A stretch of DNA of 59,031 bases, from the NCBI GenBank assembly GCA_023415205.1, contig JAEZLR010000023.1:1-59031 (forward strand). Reading direction: 5' to 3'. This document shows, piece by piece, positions 6,973 through 15,885 of the stretch. The notes under the pieces are model-generated. The model searched no databases and had not been told where the DNA came from. It worked only from the letters and a program-made list of their open reading frames with translations. A program made the position numbers and the translations under genes. The DNA is from Bacillota bacterium (lineage in GTDB: Bacteria; Bacillota; Clostridia; DSM-8532). Numbering within the stretch: position 1 is the first letter of the stretch; every line of letters starts with the position of its first letter.

Positions 6973-8559
6973 TTATTTTACTGTGGCATACATGAAATAC
7001 TTGTATCCCAGAGGAGAGGAATAGAATCCGTCAAGCTTCTCGCTCAGCAGGAAGATATCAACATAGTAGTAAATGGGGCATAGCATTTTTTCTGCAAAAA
7101 TGATATCCTCGGCTTCGTGCATCAGCTTATAACGTTCAGCAGGATCCTTTGAGCTCTTGATCTGAGCAATCAGACTGTCATACTTGGCATTGGACCATTG
7201 AGCGTCGTTATTACCGCCGCCGGTAATCCACATATCAAGCATGCTGATAGGATCATTGTAGTCGGAAAGCCAGCCGTTACGTGCCACTTGGTAGTCGCCG
7301 TTCTTTCTGGTATTGAGGAAGGTTCCCCATTCCTGAGAAGTAATACTGACCTTGGCGCCCAGCTTGCTCCACATATCCTGAAGGGCTTCTGCAATAGCCT
7401 GATGTCCAGTACCTTCATTATAGATGTATTCAATGGAGGGGAGACCCTTACCTTCGGGATAACCTGCCTGGGCAAGGAGCTCCTTCGCCTTGGCAAGGTT
7501 TGCTTCATGAGCGTATGGATCAAAGTAGTCACCGCCTACTTCACGGAATTCTTTACTAGGATCGGCATCTGAAAGACCTGTGGATACAAAGGCTGCAGCA
7601 GGAACCTGACCGGCCTTGCCGATTTCCTTTACGATCCATTCGCGGTCAATAGCCAGGGTAAAGGCTTCACGTACAAGGGGATTGTCAAAAGGAGCCTTCT
7701 GAACGTTGTAGGAAACATAGTAGGTTCCCAACTGTCCTTCCAGATGGAAATCAGGCTTATCTCTCCAGGCATCAATTTCATCATTGGGCATATCGTCAGC
7801 AAAGAGGATCTCACCCTTTTTGTAGGCATTGAGCTTGGCAGTGTCGTCATCCATCAGTACAAACTTGATGTTTTCTGTTCCAAGGTTCTTGTAATCCCAG
7901 TATTCCTTATTCTTGGTGTAGGTGATATGGGAGCCGGGAACCCACTCGGTAACCTTGTAAGGGCCGTTTCCAATATAGGTTTCAGGCTTTGTAGCCCAGG
8001 CATCACCATTGGCCTCAATGAGGTCCTGGCGAACAGGCATAAAGGTGGGGAAGGCGGTCAGCTCAAGAAAATAAGGAACAGGATTCTTGAGGGTTACGAC
8101 CACGGTCTTGTCATCGGGAGCCGTAACATTGAGCTTTCCTTCATCATAACCGGCGATGACATCGAACATGTATTCATAGTCAGCAGCCGTTTCAGGTGAA
8201 ATGGCGCGGTTCCATGAATAAACGAAATCATTGGCGGTGAGGGGCTTACCGTCACTCCACTTAAGACCTTCACGAAGGTGGAAGGTATAAACGGTTCCGT
8301 CGGCAGAGACCTCATATTTCTCTGCTTGGCCGGCAACAGGAATACCGTCCTTATCGAGGGTCATCAGTCCCTCAAAACCGTGAAGGATCATGGTGGCGCC
8401 GTCAACAGCAGAGTTGAGGGCGGGGTCAATGGTATCCGGATCAGGGCCCACATTGACCGCAAGGGTGTTTTTGCCGGCGGCTACCTGGCTGCCGCATGCA
8501 GGCAGAATAGCCATGGCGAGGATAAGTAATGACAATAGAAGCAGAAGTTTTCTTTTCAT
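6973..8559 (-). CDS. oppA: Oligopeptide ABC transporter substrate-binding lipoprotein
   Basis: A 528-residue extracellular binding protein of the SBP_bac_5 family that delivers peptides to OppBC. The N-terminus MKRKLLLLLSLL with the lipobox LPAC at about 19-22 marks a lipoprotein anchored by the following cysteine. The family pattern is clear (VYTFHLREGLKWSDGKPLTA, then NGPYKVTEW). The start at 8559 is chosen over an in-frame ATG 48 bases upstream because GGAGG sits just before it and the signal peptide begins there. It is the last gene of oppBCDFA, separated from oppF by 96 bases containing a hairpin. Confidence 0.93.
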   Translation of the reverse strand: MKRKLLLLLSLLILAMAILPACGSQVAAGKNTLAVNVGPDPDTIDPALNSAVDGATMILHGFEGLMTLDKDGIPVAGQAEKYEVSADGTVYTFHLREGLKWSDGKPLTANDFVYSWNRAISPETAADYEYMFDVIAGYDEGKLNVTAPDDKTVVVTLKNPVPYFLELTAFPTFMPVRQDLIEANGDAWATKPETYIGNGPYKVTEWVPGSHITYTKNKEYWDYKNLGTENIKFVLMDDDTAKLNAYKKGEILFADDMPNDEIDAWRDKPDFHLEGQLGTYYVSYNVQKAPFDNPLVREAFTLAIDREWIVKEIGKAGQVPAAAFVSTGLSDADPSKEFREVGGDYFDPYAHEANLAKAKELLAQAGYPEGKGLPSIEYIYNEGTGHQAIAEALQDMWSKLGAKVSITSQEWGTFLNTRKNGDYQVARNGWLSDYNDPISMLDMWITGGGNNDAQWSNAKYDSLIAQIKSSKDPAERYKLMHEAEDIIFAEKMLCPIYYYVDIFLLSEKLDGFYSSPLGYKYFMYATVK

Positions 8560-8609
8560 GTTGTACCTCCAATTGTTTACGAGTTGTAACTCATAATAAT
8601 TTATCACAA

Positions 8610-8641
8610 CATTCCCTGTCCTTTGATAAGCACAAGGAATG
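8610..8641 (-). other. Intercistronic hairpin between oppF and oppA
   Basis: CATTCC (8610-8615) pairs with GGAATG (8636-8641), with three further pairs inside (TGT/ACA). There is no T run, so it is not a classic terminator. It may stabilise the oppA end of the transcript, as binding-protein genes are often expressed above their permeases. Confidence 0.4.
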
Positions 8642-8655
8642 ATATAACTTAATTA

Positions 8656-9624
8656 TCATAGTTTGTCTAGGTGATGGCAGGCCGCAAAGTGTCCGGAGGA
8701 TACTTCCTTTAACTGTGGCTCCTCATTGGCGCATAACTCCGTCGCATAGGGGCAACGGGTTCTGAATCGGCAGCCGCTGGGCGGATTTACGGGGCTGGGG
8801 ACATCCCCCTCCAAAACAATACGCTTGCTCTCCCTAGCCAACTTGGGGTCGGCAATAGGTATGGCAGAAATCAATGAACGGGTGTATGGGTGTACGCTAT
8901 GAAAGATCAATTCATTGTTATCTGCCAGTTCCACCAGCTTACCCAGATACATAACCCCGATACGGTGGCTGATATGCTTGACCACGCTCAGATCATGGGC
9001 GATGAACAGGTAGGTCAGGTGCATTTGCTGCTGTAAATCCTCAAACATATTAACCACCTGTGCCTGTATGGAGACATCCAGGGCGGATATAGGCTCGTCA
9101 CAGACAATAAACTCCGGATTGACAGCAAGGGCACGAGCTATACCGATACGCTGGCGCTGCCCCCCTGAAAACTCATGAGGGTAACGGTTGGCATGCTCGC
9201 TATTAAGGCCCACATGCTCTAGCATTTTAATGATTCTATCCCGTCTGTCCTGCTTTGAAGAGGCCAGCTTGTGTATATCAATCGCCTCACCCACAATATC
9301 ACCCACCGTCATCCTGGGGTCCAGGCTGGCATAGGGATCCTGAAAGACGATTTGCATCTTCCTTCGGTAGGGCAGCATATTGACCTTTGTAATATCCACA
9401 CCGTCATAAAAAATCTTGCCTGACGTGGGCTCATAGAGCCGAAGGATGGTTCGGCCCAGGGTTGTTTTACCACAGCCGCTCTCACCAACAAGCCCCAGGG
9501 TTTCCCCCTGTTTGACATAGAGGCTGACATCGTCAACGGCTTTTACGTACTTGGGCTTCATGAGGCTTCCGCCCACATGAAAATATTGTTTGAGATTCTG
9601 TACTTCAACCAGCTTATTGCTCAC
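8656..9624 (-). CDS. oppF: Oligopeptide ABC transporter ATP-binding protein OppF
   Basis: A 322-residue ATPase that, with OppD, powers peptide import. It has Walker A GESGCGKTTLGR, the signature FSGGQRQRIGIARAL, Walker B FIVCDEPISALD and the C-terminal oligopeptide domain with cysteines in GCRFRTRCPYATELC, a region linked to an iron-sulfur cluster in some family members. The GTG at 9624 is chosen because AGGGGG precedes it and it begins one base after the oppD stop; the longer frame would run deep into oppD. Translational coupling with oppD is likely. Confidence 0.92.
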   Translation of the reverse strand: MSNKLVEVQNLKQYFHVGGSLMKPKYVKAVDDVSLYVKQGETLGLVGESGCGKTTLGRTILRLYEPTSGKIFYDGVDITKVNMLPYRRKMQIVFQDPYASLDPRMTVGDIVGEAIDIHKLASSKQDRRDRIIKMLEHVGLNSEHANRYPHEFSGGQRQRIGIARALAVNPEFIVCDEPISALDVSIQAQVVNMFEDLQQQMHLTYLFIAHDLSVVKHISHRIGVMYLGKLVELADNNELIFHSVHPYTRSLISAIPIADPKLARESKRIVLEGDVPSPVNPPSGCRFRTRCPYATELCANEEPQLKEVSSGHFAACHHLDKL

Positions 9625-9625
9625 T

Positions 9626-10621
9626 TTAATTCCCCCTCTCCTCAAATGCCTTTTTCTGCAACAGCCAGCAGGCACTTAAGTGTCCGTCCCCCACATCGGT
9701 ATACTCGGGCATTTTGCTAAGACAGATTTTCATACAGCTATTGCAGCGGGGAGCAAAAGGACATCCCTTTGGAGGATTCAACATATCTACGGGAGTTCCC
9801 TCGATGGGGACGAGTTTTTGGTGCAAGGTATCGCTGAGCTTAGGAATGCTCTTTAACAATCCCTTGGTATACTCATGCTGCGGGTTATAAAAGATTTCGT
9901 CCACAGAGCCGTATTCCACGATCTTACCCGCATACATGACCGCAATTTTCTGGCACATGTTGGCCACAATACCCAGGTCATGGGTGATCATGATAATGGA
10001 CATGCCTATTTTTTCCTTAAGCTCCAGCATGAGCTCTAGAATTTGAGCCTGAATGGTAACATCCAACGCGGTGGTAGGCTCATCGGCGATAAGGAGCTTG
10101 GGTTCGCAAGCCAAAGCAATAGCAATCATAACCCTCTGCCTCATACCGCCCGATAACTCGTGAGGATACTGCTTCAATCGTTTGGCAGGCTCATTGATGC
10201 CCACCAGGCTCAACAGCTCAATGGCCCTTTCTGTCGCCTGCTTACGGTTTTTTTTGGTGTGGAGCATAATCACTTCACGAATTTGATTCCCGATGGTATA
10301 AACGGGATTCAGGCTGGTCATGGGATCCTGAAAAATAATGCTGACCTCATTGCCTCGTATGGCCTGCATTTGCTTCTCGGACATCTCATTGATGCGGTGG
10401 CCATTAAAGTCAATAGTACCACCAATGACCTTGCCGGTAGGCGGGAGAAGCTGCATGACCGAATAAGCGGTAACGCTTTTTCCAGAGCCGCTTTCGCCGA
10501 CGATTCCAAGAACGTCGCCCTCATTCATCTGGATGGTCACATCATTGAGCGCCTTGACCTCACCAGCCGGAGTAAAGAAGGAAAGACGCTCATTTTGTAT
10601 ATTTAGTAGTAAATTGCTCAT
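9626..10621 (-). CDS. oppD: Oligopeptide ABC transporter ATP-binding protein OppD
   Basis: The partner ATPase of OppF, 331 residues. Walker A GESGSGKSVTAYSVM, signature LSGGMRQRVMIA, Walker B LLIADEPTTALD and the C-terminal cysteine region GCPFAPRCNSCMKIC are all present. The ATG at 10621 is preferred because GAGGTG lies ten bases upstream; an alternative TTG at 10639 overlaps the oppC stop but has no good ribosome-binding site. The four-gene order oppB-oppC-oppD-oppF is standard. Confidence 0.92.
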   Translation of the reverse strand: MSNLLLNIQNERLSFFTPAGEVKALNDVTIQMNEGDVLGIVGESGSGKSVTAYSVMQLLPPTGKVIGGTIDFNGHRINEMSEKQMQAIRGNEVSIIFQDPMTSLNPVYTIGNQIREVIMLHTKKNRKQATERAIELLSLVGINEPAKRLKQYPHELSGGMRQRVMIAIALACEPKLLIADEPTTALDVTIQAQILELMLELKEKIGMSIIMITHDLGIVANMCQKIAVMYAGKIVEYGSVDEIFYNPQHEYTKGLLKSIPKLSDTLHQKLVPIEGTPVDMLNPPKGCPFAPRCNSCMKICLSKMPEYTDVGDGHLSACWLLQKKAFEERGN

Positions 10622-10635
10622 GGATGGATAACACC

Positions 10636-11682
10636 TCAATTCTTAAGTTTAGGGTCAAAGGCATCTCTCAGGCCGTCACCCAAAAGATTGAAGGAGAGAA
10701 TGATGAGGCTGATCATAATGGCGGGTGCTAATAGCCTGTAGGGATACGAGTAGACACCGTCTATAGCAATGGCCGCCATGGAGCCCAGGCTGGGCATGGG
10801 TGCTGCCACACCAATACCTAAAAAGCTTAGGAAGCTCTCAGTAAAAATAGCTCCGGGTATTTGCAGGGTGGTGGTAACAATCAGGGTTCCCATAACATTG
10901 GTCAGAAGATGCTTCTTGATTATTCTTGAGTGGCTTGCCCCCAGTGCGCGGGCCGCCGTCACATATTCTTGTTCTTTTAAGGTAAGGATTTGGCTTCTCA
11001 CAATACGGGCCATACCCACCCAGTAAAGGAGGGAGAATACAATAAAAATACAGATAAGTCCAACACCGATTGTATTAATCCATTCGAAACCAGGCACGTT
11101 GTCGGCCAGATTCTTCATGGGAAATTTCAAGGTTACCATTAACAAAATAATGATTAGGATATCGGGTACGGTGTAGATAATATCAACGATACGCATCATC
11201 GCCATATCCACCTTGCCGCCGAAATAGCCCGAAATGGTTCCATAAAGGGACCCAATAAACAAAATCAAGGCGCTGGCTATCATACCGACCAAGAGTGAAA
11301 TCCTACTTCCCATCATGAGACGTACCATGGTATCGCGGCCATGAGAGTCGGTTCCCAAAAAGTGGGGGAAAACACTCTCACCGGCCTCCATTTTGGCAAG
11401 CTCCGTCTCTGAATATTCCATGGGAGCAAGGTTCTCACTTCCGCGGATTTGCTGCTCATAGGAATAGGGATAAAATGCAGGGACAATAAATGCAAAGATC
11501 AGGACAAGCAGTATTACAATAAAGCTGGCCATGGCCAATTTATTCTTTTTAAAGCGACGGAGCCCATCACGCCAGAAGCTCACACTTTCTCGCATGACGG
11601 TAAGGCTTTGTTTCTCTTCCTCAGCAGCAGGAAGGAAGTCCGACACGTCTAGATGGAATGTCAGTTTATTTTTGTTGTTCAT
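10636..11682 (-). CDS. oppC: Oligopeptide ABC transporter permease OppC
   Basis: A 348-residue inner-membrane permease with a cytoplasmic N-terminus of about 45 residues and six predicted helices (first near 50-72). The EAA loop that docks to the ATPases reads EYVTAARALGASHSRII. The N-terminal segment SFWRDGLRRFKKNKLAMAS is typical of the OppC_N domain. It is 17 bases downstream of oppB and ends next to oppD, so it is transcribed within oppBCDFA. Confidence 0.93.
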   Translation of the reverse strand: MNNKNKLTFHLDVSDFLPAAEEEKQSLTVMRESVSFWRDGLRRFKKNKLAMASFIVILLVLIFAFIVPAFYPYSYEQQIRGSENLAPMEYSETELAKMEAGESVFPHFLGTDSHGRDTMVRLMMGSRISLLVGMIASALILFIGSLYGTISGYFGGKVDMAMMRIVDIIYTVPDILIIILLMVTLKFPMKNLADNVPGFEWINTIGVGLICIFIVFSLLYWVGMARIVRSQILTLKEQEYVTAARALGASHSRIIKKHLLTNVMGTLIVTTTLQIPGAIFTESFLSFLGIGVAAPMPSLGSMAAIAIDGVYSYPYRLLAPAIMISLIILSFNLLGDGLRDAFDPKLKN

Positions 11683-11699
11683 GTGCTAAAACATCCTTC

Positions 11700-12617
11700 C
11701 TAATTTAATTTGATCCTGGGATCGATGATTTTATATGCGATGTCCACAAGGAGATTCATGGTAACAATCAGGGCGGCCAGGAAAATGGTGGTTCCCATAA
11801 TCATGGTGTAGTCCCTGTTGATGATGGAGCTGATAAACTCATTGCCCAGGCCGGGAATGGTAAAGATTCTCTCAACGACGACGCTGCCGGTGAGGGTATA
11901 GGCCAGCAATGGCCCCAAATAGGTGACAATGGGCAGAATAGCGTTGCGAAGCGCGTGCTTGAAGATCATTCGAAACTGTGAGAGCCCCTTGGCTCTTGCC
12001 GTACGAATATAATCCTGCCCCAATACCTCCAGCATGCTCGAACGCATCAGCCGTGCGATATAGGAGGTGGGATAGAAGGAGAGCGCAGTCACCGGCATGA
12101 TATAGTGAAGAAATGAGGTCAGCCCATAAGTGGGTAGCCAATTGAGCTTAACACTAAAAATGACCATCAATACTGTGGAGAATACAAAACCGGGCACGGC
12201 TATGCCTAGTGTCGAAAGTAGAATAATCAGATTATCCAGCCACTTACCTCTGTTAAATGCTGCAATGCAGCCAAGGGGAACCCCGATGAGAACAGCGACG
12301 AGTATGGAGATACCCCCTAAGCGCGCAGAAACCTTGAAGCCCGTAAAGATAATGTCTTCAACCATACGTCCACGCTGCTTTATGGACTCACCCATTTCTC
12401 CCTTAAGGAGATTCGTCATATAGTTTTTATATTGGACAATTTTCGGCTGATCAAGCCCGAACCTTGCGTTCAGGGCCTCAAGAGTAGCCGCAGAGGGCGC
12501 TTTTTCTGCAAGAAAGGGTCCGCCAGGCACCATAAACATTAATGAAAAAGTTATGGTTGAAACAAGCCAAATGGTGAATATCGACATCAAAACCCGTTTA
12601 GCTATGTATTTCCCCAC
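11700..12617 (-). CDS. oppB: Oligopeptide ABC transporter permease OppB
   Basis: A 305-residue permease and the first gene of the operon. It has a first helix at about 9-30 (KRVLMSIFTIWLVSTITFSL), six helices overall, and the EAA loop DYIRTARAKGLSQFRMI. The C-terminus IDPRIKLN is typical of the family. It forms the transmembrane pore with OppC. A promoter with 17-base spacing lies about 130 bases upstream, and a CcpA-type cre element lies further up in the shared region with pcrA, so catabolite control is possible. Confidence 0.93.
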   Translation of the reverse strand: MGKYIAKRVLMSIFTIWLVSTITFSLMFMVPGGPFLAEKAPSAATLEALNARFGLDQPKIVQYKNYMTNLLKGEMGESIKQRGRMVEDIIFTGFKVSARLGGISILVAVLIGVPLGCIAAFNRGKWLDNLIILLSTLGIAVPGFVFSTVLMVIFSVKLNWLPTYGLTSFLHYIMPVTALSFYPTSYIARLMRSSMLEVLGQDYIRTARAKGLSQFRMIFKHALRNAILPIVTYLGPLLAYTLTGSVVVERIFTIPGLGNEFISSIINRDYTMIMGTTIFLAALIVTMNLLVDIAYKIIDPRIKLN

Positions 12618-12691
12618 AATATCACTCCTAACCTTAACTTAAAATGTCTCATTTATCTCAATAGTCAACAGGGCATTCGTGAATAGTTGAT

Positions 12692-12705
12692 ACAACAAAA
12701 GTTGT
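12692..12705. promoter_or_regulatory. Small inverted repeat in the oppB leader
   Basis: ACAAC-AAAA-GTTGT lies between the predicted oppB promoter and its start codon. It could be a protein-binding site or a weak hairpin; no matching regulator was recognised. Confidence 0.3.
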
Positions 12706-12747
12706 CATCTCACATCAGATTTTGACTAATACTTTATTACTTGATTT

Positions 12748-12776
12748 ATTATAAAGCGTATCTTGAATTTGCGCAA
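12748..12776 (-). promoter_or_regulatory. Promoter of oppBCDFA
   Basis: On the minus strand TTGCGC (complement of 12771-12776) and a perfect TATAAT (complement of 12748-12753) are spaced by 17 bases. The leader is about 120 bases long. Confidence 0.65.
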
Positions 12777-12846
12777 GACAAGAACATAAATGGTAAAAAA
12801 TAATAAAGAAAGGAATAAACGCTAATGGTGGAGCCGTATTGTATAA

Positions 12847-12861
12847 TTGCAAGCGTTTTCA
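12847..12861. promoter_or_regulatory. Catabolite responsive element (cre) between oppB and pcrA
   Basis: TTGCAAGCGTTTTCA fits the CcpA cre consensus WTGNAANCGNWNNCW at every defined position. It lies upstream of both divergent promoters, roughly 70 bases beyond the oppB -35 and 24 bases before the pcrA -35. CcpA itself is not in the window. Confidence 0.5.
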
Positions 12862-12884
12862 CAGCTGTGGATACGAACATTTGT

Positions 12885-12913
12885 TTGAAATTGGGTGCAT
12901 CCTATAATATAAT
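12885..12913 (+). promoter_or_regulatory. Promoter of pcrA
   Basis: TTGAAA (12885-12890) and a perfect TATAAT (12908-12913) are separated by 17 bases. The leader is about 43 bases. A DnaA-box-like TGTGGATAC lies at 12866-12874, just upstream of the -35. Confidence 0.8.
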
Positions 12914-12962
12914 AGGTATGCTGAAAAAAACACCAACCAAAGCCTTAACGGAGGTAACTTAA

Positions 12963-15182
12963 ATGAATCTTTTGGATGGACTGAACCCTGAGCAGAAACA
13001 GGCTGTCCTTCATACCGAGGGTGCCTTGCTTGTTCTTGCGGGCGCCGGTTCAGGCAAAACAAGGGTATTGACCCATCGTATAGCCTACCTGGTGGAGGAG
13101 AAGGGTATCCGTCCCTGGAATATATTAGCCATCACCTTTACCAACAAAGCGGCCAAAGAGATGAAGGAGCGCATGGAAAGGCTGATTGGCCCCGAAGCCC
13201 ATAACATTTGGGTGGGTACCTTTCATGCCAGTTGTGTCAGAATATTGAGGCGGGATATCGAGCGCCTGGGCTATGATAAGAGCTTTGTCATCTATGACAG
13301 CGACGACCAGCAAAGCTTGGTAAAAAACTGTTTGGAACAGCTAGGGATTAATGATAAAAACTTTCCTCCCCGATCCGTGCTCCATGAAATTGGGAGGGCT
13401 AAGGATGAATTGCTGGGGCCTGCCGAGTTTAAGCGCCTCTATGCCTCGGATTACAGGATGGGCAAGATTTCGTCGGTCTATGAGCTCTATCAGCAAAAGC
13501 TCAAGGCAAATAATGCCCTCGATTTTGATGATATTATCCTGTTAACCATTCGCCTGCTTTCCAATTTTCCCGAAGTGCTGGAGTACTATTCCGACAAATT
13601 CCGCTATGTCCTGGTAGATGAATATCAGGATACCAATACGGCACAATATATGCTCATCAGCATGCTTACCGGAAAGCATGGGAATATCTGCGTTGTAGGT
13701 GACGATGATCAGATGATCTATGGCTGGCGAGGGGCTAATCTTCGCAATATACTGGACTTTGAAAAGGATTTTCCAAATTGCCGGATCATCAAGCTGGAAC
13801 AGAACTACCGGTCCACAAAGAGTATTCTCAGCGCGGCCAATGAGGTCATTAAAAATAACACCGGCCGAAAGGACAAGGAGCTCTGGACAAAGAATGATCA
13901 GGGATGCCCCCTTAAACGATATGAGGCGTCCGATGAACACGATGAGGCCTATTTCGTGGCCGGAATGATGAGATCTCTGAAAAACGCGGGGCGAAGCTAT
14001 AATGACATGGCCATTCTATACCGCTTGAATGCCCAATCCCGTGTGTTTGAAGAAGTCCTGATGAAGCAGGGGATTCCCTATAAGATTTATGGGGGATTGA
14101 AATTCTATGCCCGCAAGGAGATTAAGGATGTCATCGCCTGGCTCAGAGTGGTTCAGAATGGGAATGACGATATCAGCCTGTCAAGAATGATCAATGTCCC
14201 TAAAAGAGGAATAGGTAAGACCACTCTGGATAGAATTGAGCAATTTGCCGCCCAGGAAAATGTCAGCATGTACAAGGTTATTTCCATGGCCTCCAACTAT
14301 CCCGAGCTTTCAAGATCGGCTCGAAGCCTCTCGGAATTTTTCAATTTTGTTGAGAGTATGAAGGTTATGGCCTCTGGGAGCGAGCTGGTTCCTATGATAG
14401 AGACCCTTATTGATAAAAGCGGATTAATCAGGGAACTGGAGATGGAGATGACCGATGAAGCCAGAACCCGCATCGAGAACATCAAGGAGTTTATCTCAGT
14501 AGCCCGGGAGTTTGAAAATACAACCGAGGGAAAGCCCACCCTGGAGGACTTTTTGGCCCATATCTCACTGGTGGCTGATATTGATGACACTGAGGAGGTC
14601 GGGGACAGAGTCATCCTGATGACCCTACATAGCGCCAAGGGCCTGGAATTTCCGGTTGTATTTCTGGCAGGGCTGGAAGAGGGTATTTTTCCAAGCTACC
14701 GTTCCATTACAGAAGAAGCTGAACTGGAGGAGGAGCGTCGTCTGTGCTATGTGGGTATCACCCGTGCCCGGGAGGAGCTTTTTATCTCCAACGCCAGATG
14801 CCGTATGCTGTTTGGCAGCACCTCCTATAACCGGGAATCACGCTTCATCGGTGAAATCTCTCCTCATCTTTTAACACATGCCATCAGCGATATGGCGCAA
14901 AAACGTAAGGGGTTGGAAGCAAAAAAGGAATCCGGCTTTATGCCTTCAGGCAAGGTCATAGATCTGTCAGATTTAAAAGCACGGATTAAGGAATTTAACC
15001 GAGCCACCGAGGAGGGTCAAGAGAGTGTCAGCGTTGGAGACCGGGTGGTTCATAAAAAGTTTGGAGAAGGCACGGTTAAATCCCGGGTTCAGGAAAGCGG
15101 CGACTTCAGGCTGGATATCCTGTTTGATGAACATGGTATGAAACGGCTGATGGAAAGCTTTGCACGACTAAAAAAAATATAA
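12963..15182 (+). CDS. pcrA: ATP-dependent DNA helicase PcrA/UvrD
   Basis: A 739-residue superfamily 1A 3'-5' helicase acting in repair, rolling-circle replication and removal of RecA or stalled polymerase. Motifs in order: Q motif LNPEQKQAV, Walker A AGAGSGKT (about 26-33), Ia ITFTNKAAKEM, Walker B VLVDEYQDTN, motif III GDDDQMIYGWRGA, IV EQNYRST, V TLHSAKGLEFPVVF and VI VGITRAREEL. The C-terminal tail after about residue 685 (VGDRVVHKKFGEGTV) is the Tudor-like domain that binds RNA polymerase in PcrA. GGAGG precedes the ATG. The HAD gene follows by 31 bases, so the three downstream genes may share the transcript. Confidence 0.96.
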   Translation: MNLLDGLNPEQKQAVLHTEGALLVLAGAGSGKTRVLTHRIAYLVEEKGIRPWNILAITFTNKAAKEMKERMERLIGPEAHNIWVGTFHASCVRILRRDIERLGYDKSFVIYDSDDQQSLVKNCLEQLGINDKNFPPRSVLHEIGRAKDELLGPAEFKRLYASDYRMGKISSVYELYQQKLKANNALDFDDIILLTIRLLSNFPEVLEYYSDKFRYVLVDEYQDTNTAQYMLISMLTGKHGNICVVGDDDQMIYGWRGANLRNILDFEKDFPNCRIIKLEQNYRSTKSILSAANEVIKNNTGRKDKELWTKNDQGCPLKRYEASDEHDEAYFVAGMMRSLKNAGRSYNDMAILYRLNAQSRVFEEVLMKQGIPYKIYGGLKFYARKEIKDVIAWLRVVQNGNDDISLSRMINVPKRGIGKTTLDRIEQFAAQENVSMYKVISMASNYPELSRSARSLSEFFNFVESMKVMASGSELVPMIETLIDKSGLIRELEMEMTDEARTRIENIKEFISVAREFENTTEGKPTLEDFLAHISLVADIDDTEEVGDRVILMTLHSAKGLEFPVVFLAGLEEGIFPSYRSITEEAELEEERRLCYVGITRAREELFISNARCRMLFGSTSYNRESRFIGEISPHLLTHAISDMAQKRKGLEAKKESGFMPSGKVIDLSDLKARIKEFNRATEEGQESVSVGDRVVHKKFGEGTVKSRVQESGDFRLDILFDEHGMKRLMESFARLKKI

Positions 15183-15213
15183 GACAGAGGGATTCAATAA
15201 AGAGGAGTTATCT

Positions 15214-15885
15214 ATGATTGCAGCATTAGTTTTTGATATGGATGGCGTGATTATCGACAGCGAACCGATACATATTGATCTGACGGTCCAGGTTTTAAGA
15301 GATGTGGGAGTAGAGCCCTTTCCAGATGAGATTTATGATTTTATCGGTGTTCGGAATGATGAAATGTGGGCAACCCTTATCAAACGCCATGGTATTACTG
15401 AATCAGTGGAACAATTGCTGGAGAGGCAAAAGGCCTATAAGGTGGAGCGCTTTTTCAATAGACAACTCACGGCCATCGAAGGTATTCCTGAGCTTTTGGC
15501 AAAAGCCAAGGCGCACGGACTAAAGGTGGCGCTGGCCACCTCTTCGCCCAAGTATTTTGCCGAGCATGTTTTGACCAATGTGGGGGTAATAGGCTATTTT
15601 GATGCATTGGTAACAGCGGATGATATCTCAAATAGCAAGCCTGATCCCGAGATTTACAGGAAAGCAGCCCAAGTTTTGGGGGTTAGAGCAGAGGAATGTA
15701 TTGCTATTGAGGACGCCTTCCTGGGTATACAAGCGGCAAAAGGGGCTGGGATGATGTGTATTGCCTTCAAAAATCCTCATTCCGGGGATCAGGATATCCG
15801 TCGTGCCGATTTTGTGGTATCATCAATAAGGGACATAAAAATAGAAGATTTTTTGAGAGGCAAGATTGGGGAAGCACCGATATGA
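15214..15885 (+). CDS. HAD-superfamily hydrolase, beta-phosphoglucomutase-like
   Basis: A 223-residue soluble phosphatase or mutase. Motif I FDMDGVIIDSEP holds the nucleophile Asp8 and acid/base Asp10; motif II is ALATSS; motif III and IV are seen at SKPDPEIYR and IEDAFLGIQAAKGAG. A four-helix C1 cap lies between motifs I and II. The family includes beta-phosphoglucomutase and 2-deoxyglucose-6-phosphatase; the exact substrate is not predictable. Its stop overlaps the start of the spoVK-like gene by four bases (ATGA), which indicates coupling. Confidence 0.85.
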   Translation: MIAALVFDMDGVIIDSEPIHIDLTVQVLRDVGVEPFPDEIYDFIGVRNDEMWATLIKRHGITESVEQLLERQKAYKVERFFNRQLTAIEGIPELLAKAKAHGLKVALATSSPKYFAEHVLTNVGVIGYFDALVTADDISNSKPDPEIYRKAAQVLGVRAEECIAIEDAFLGIQAAKGAGMMCIAFKNPHSGDQDIRRADFVVSSIRDIKIEDFLRGKIGEAPI

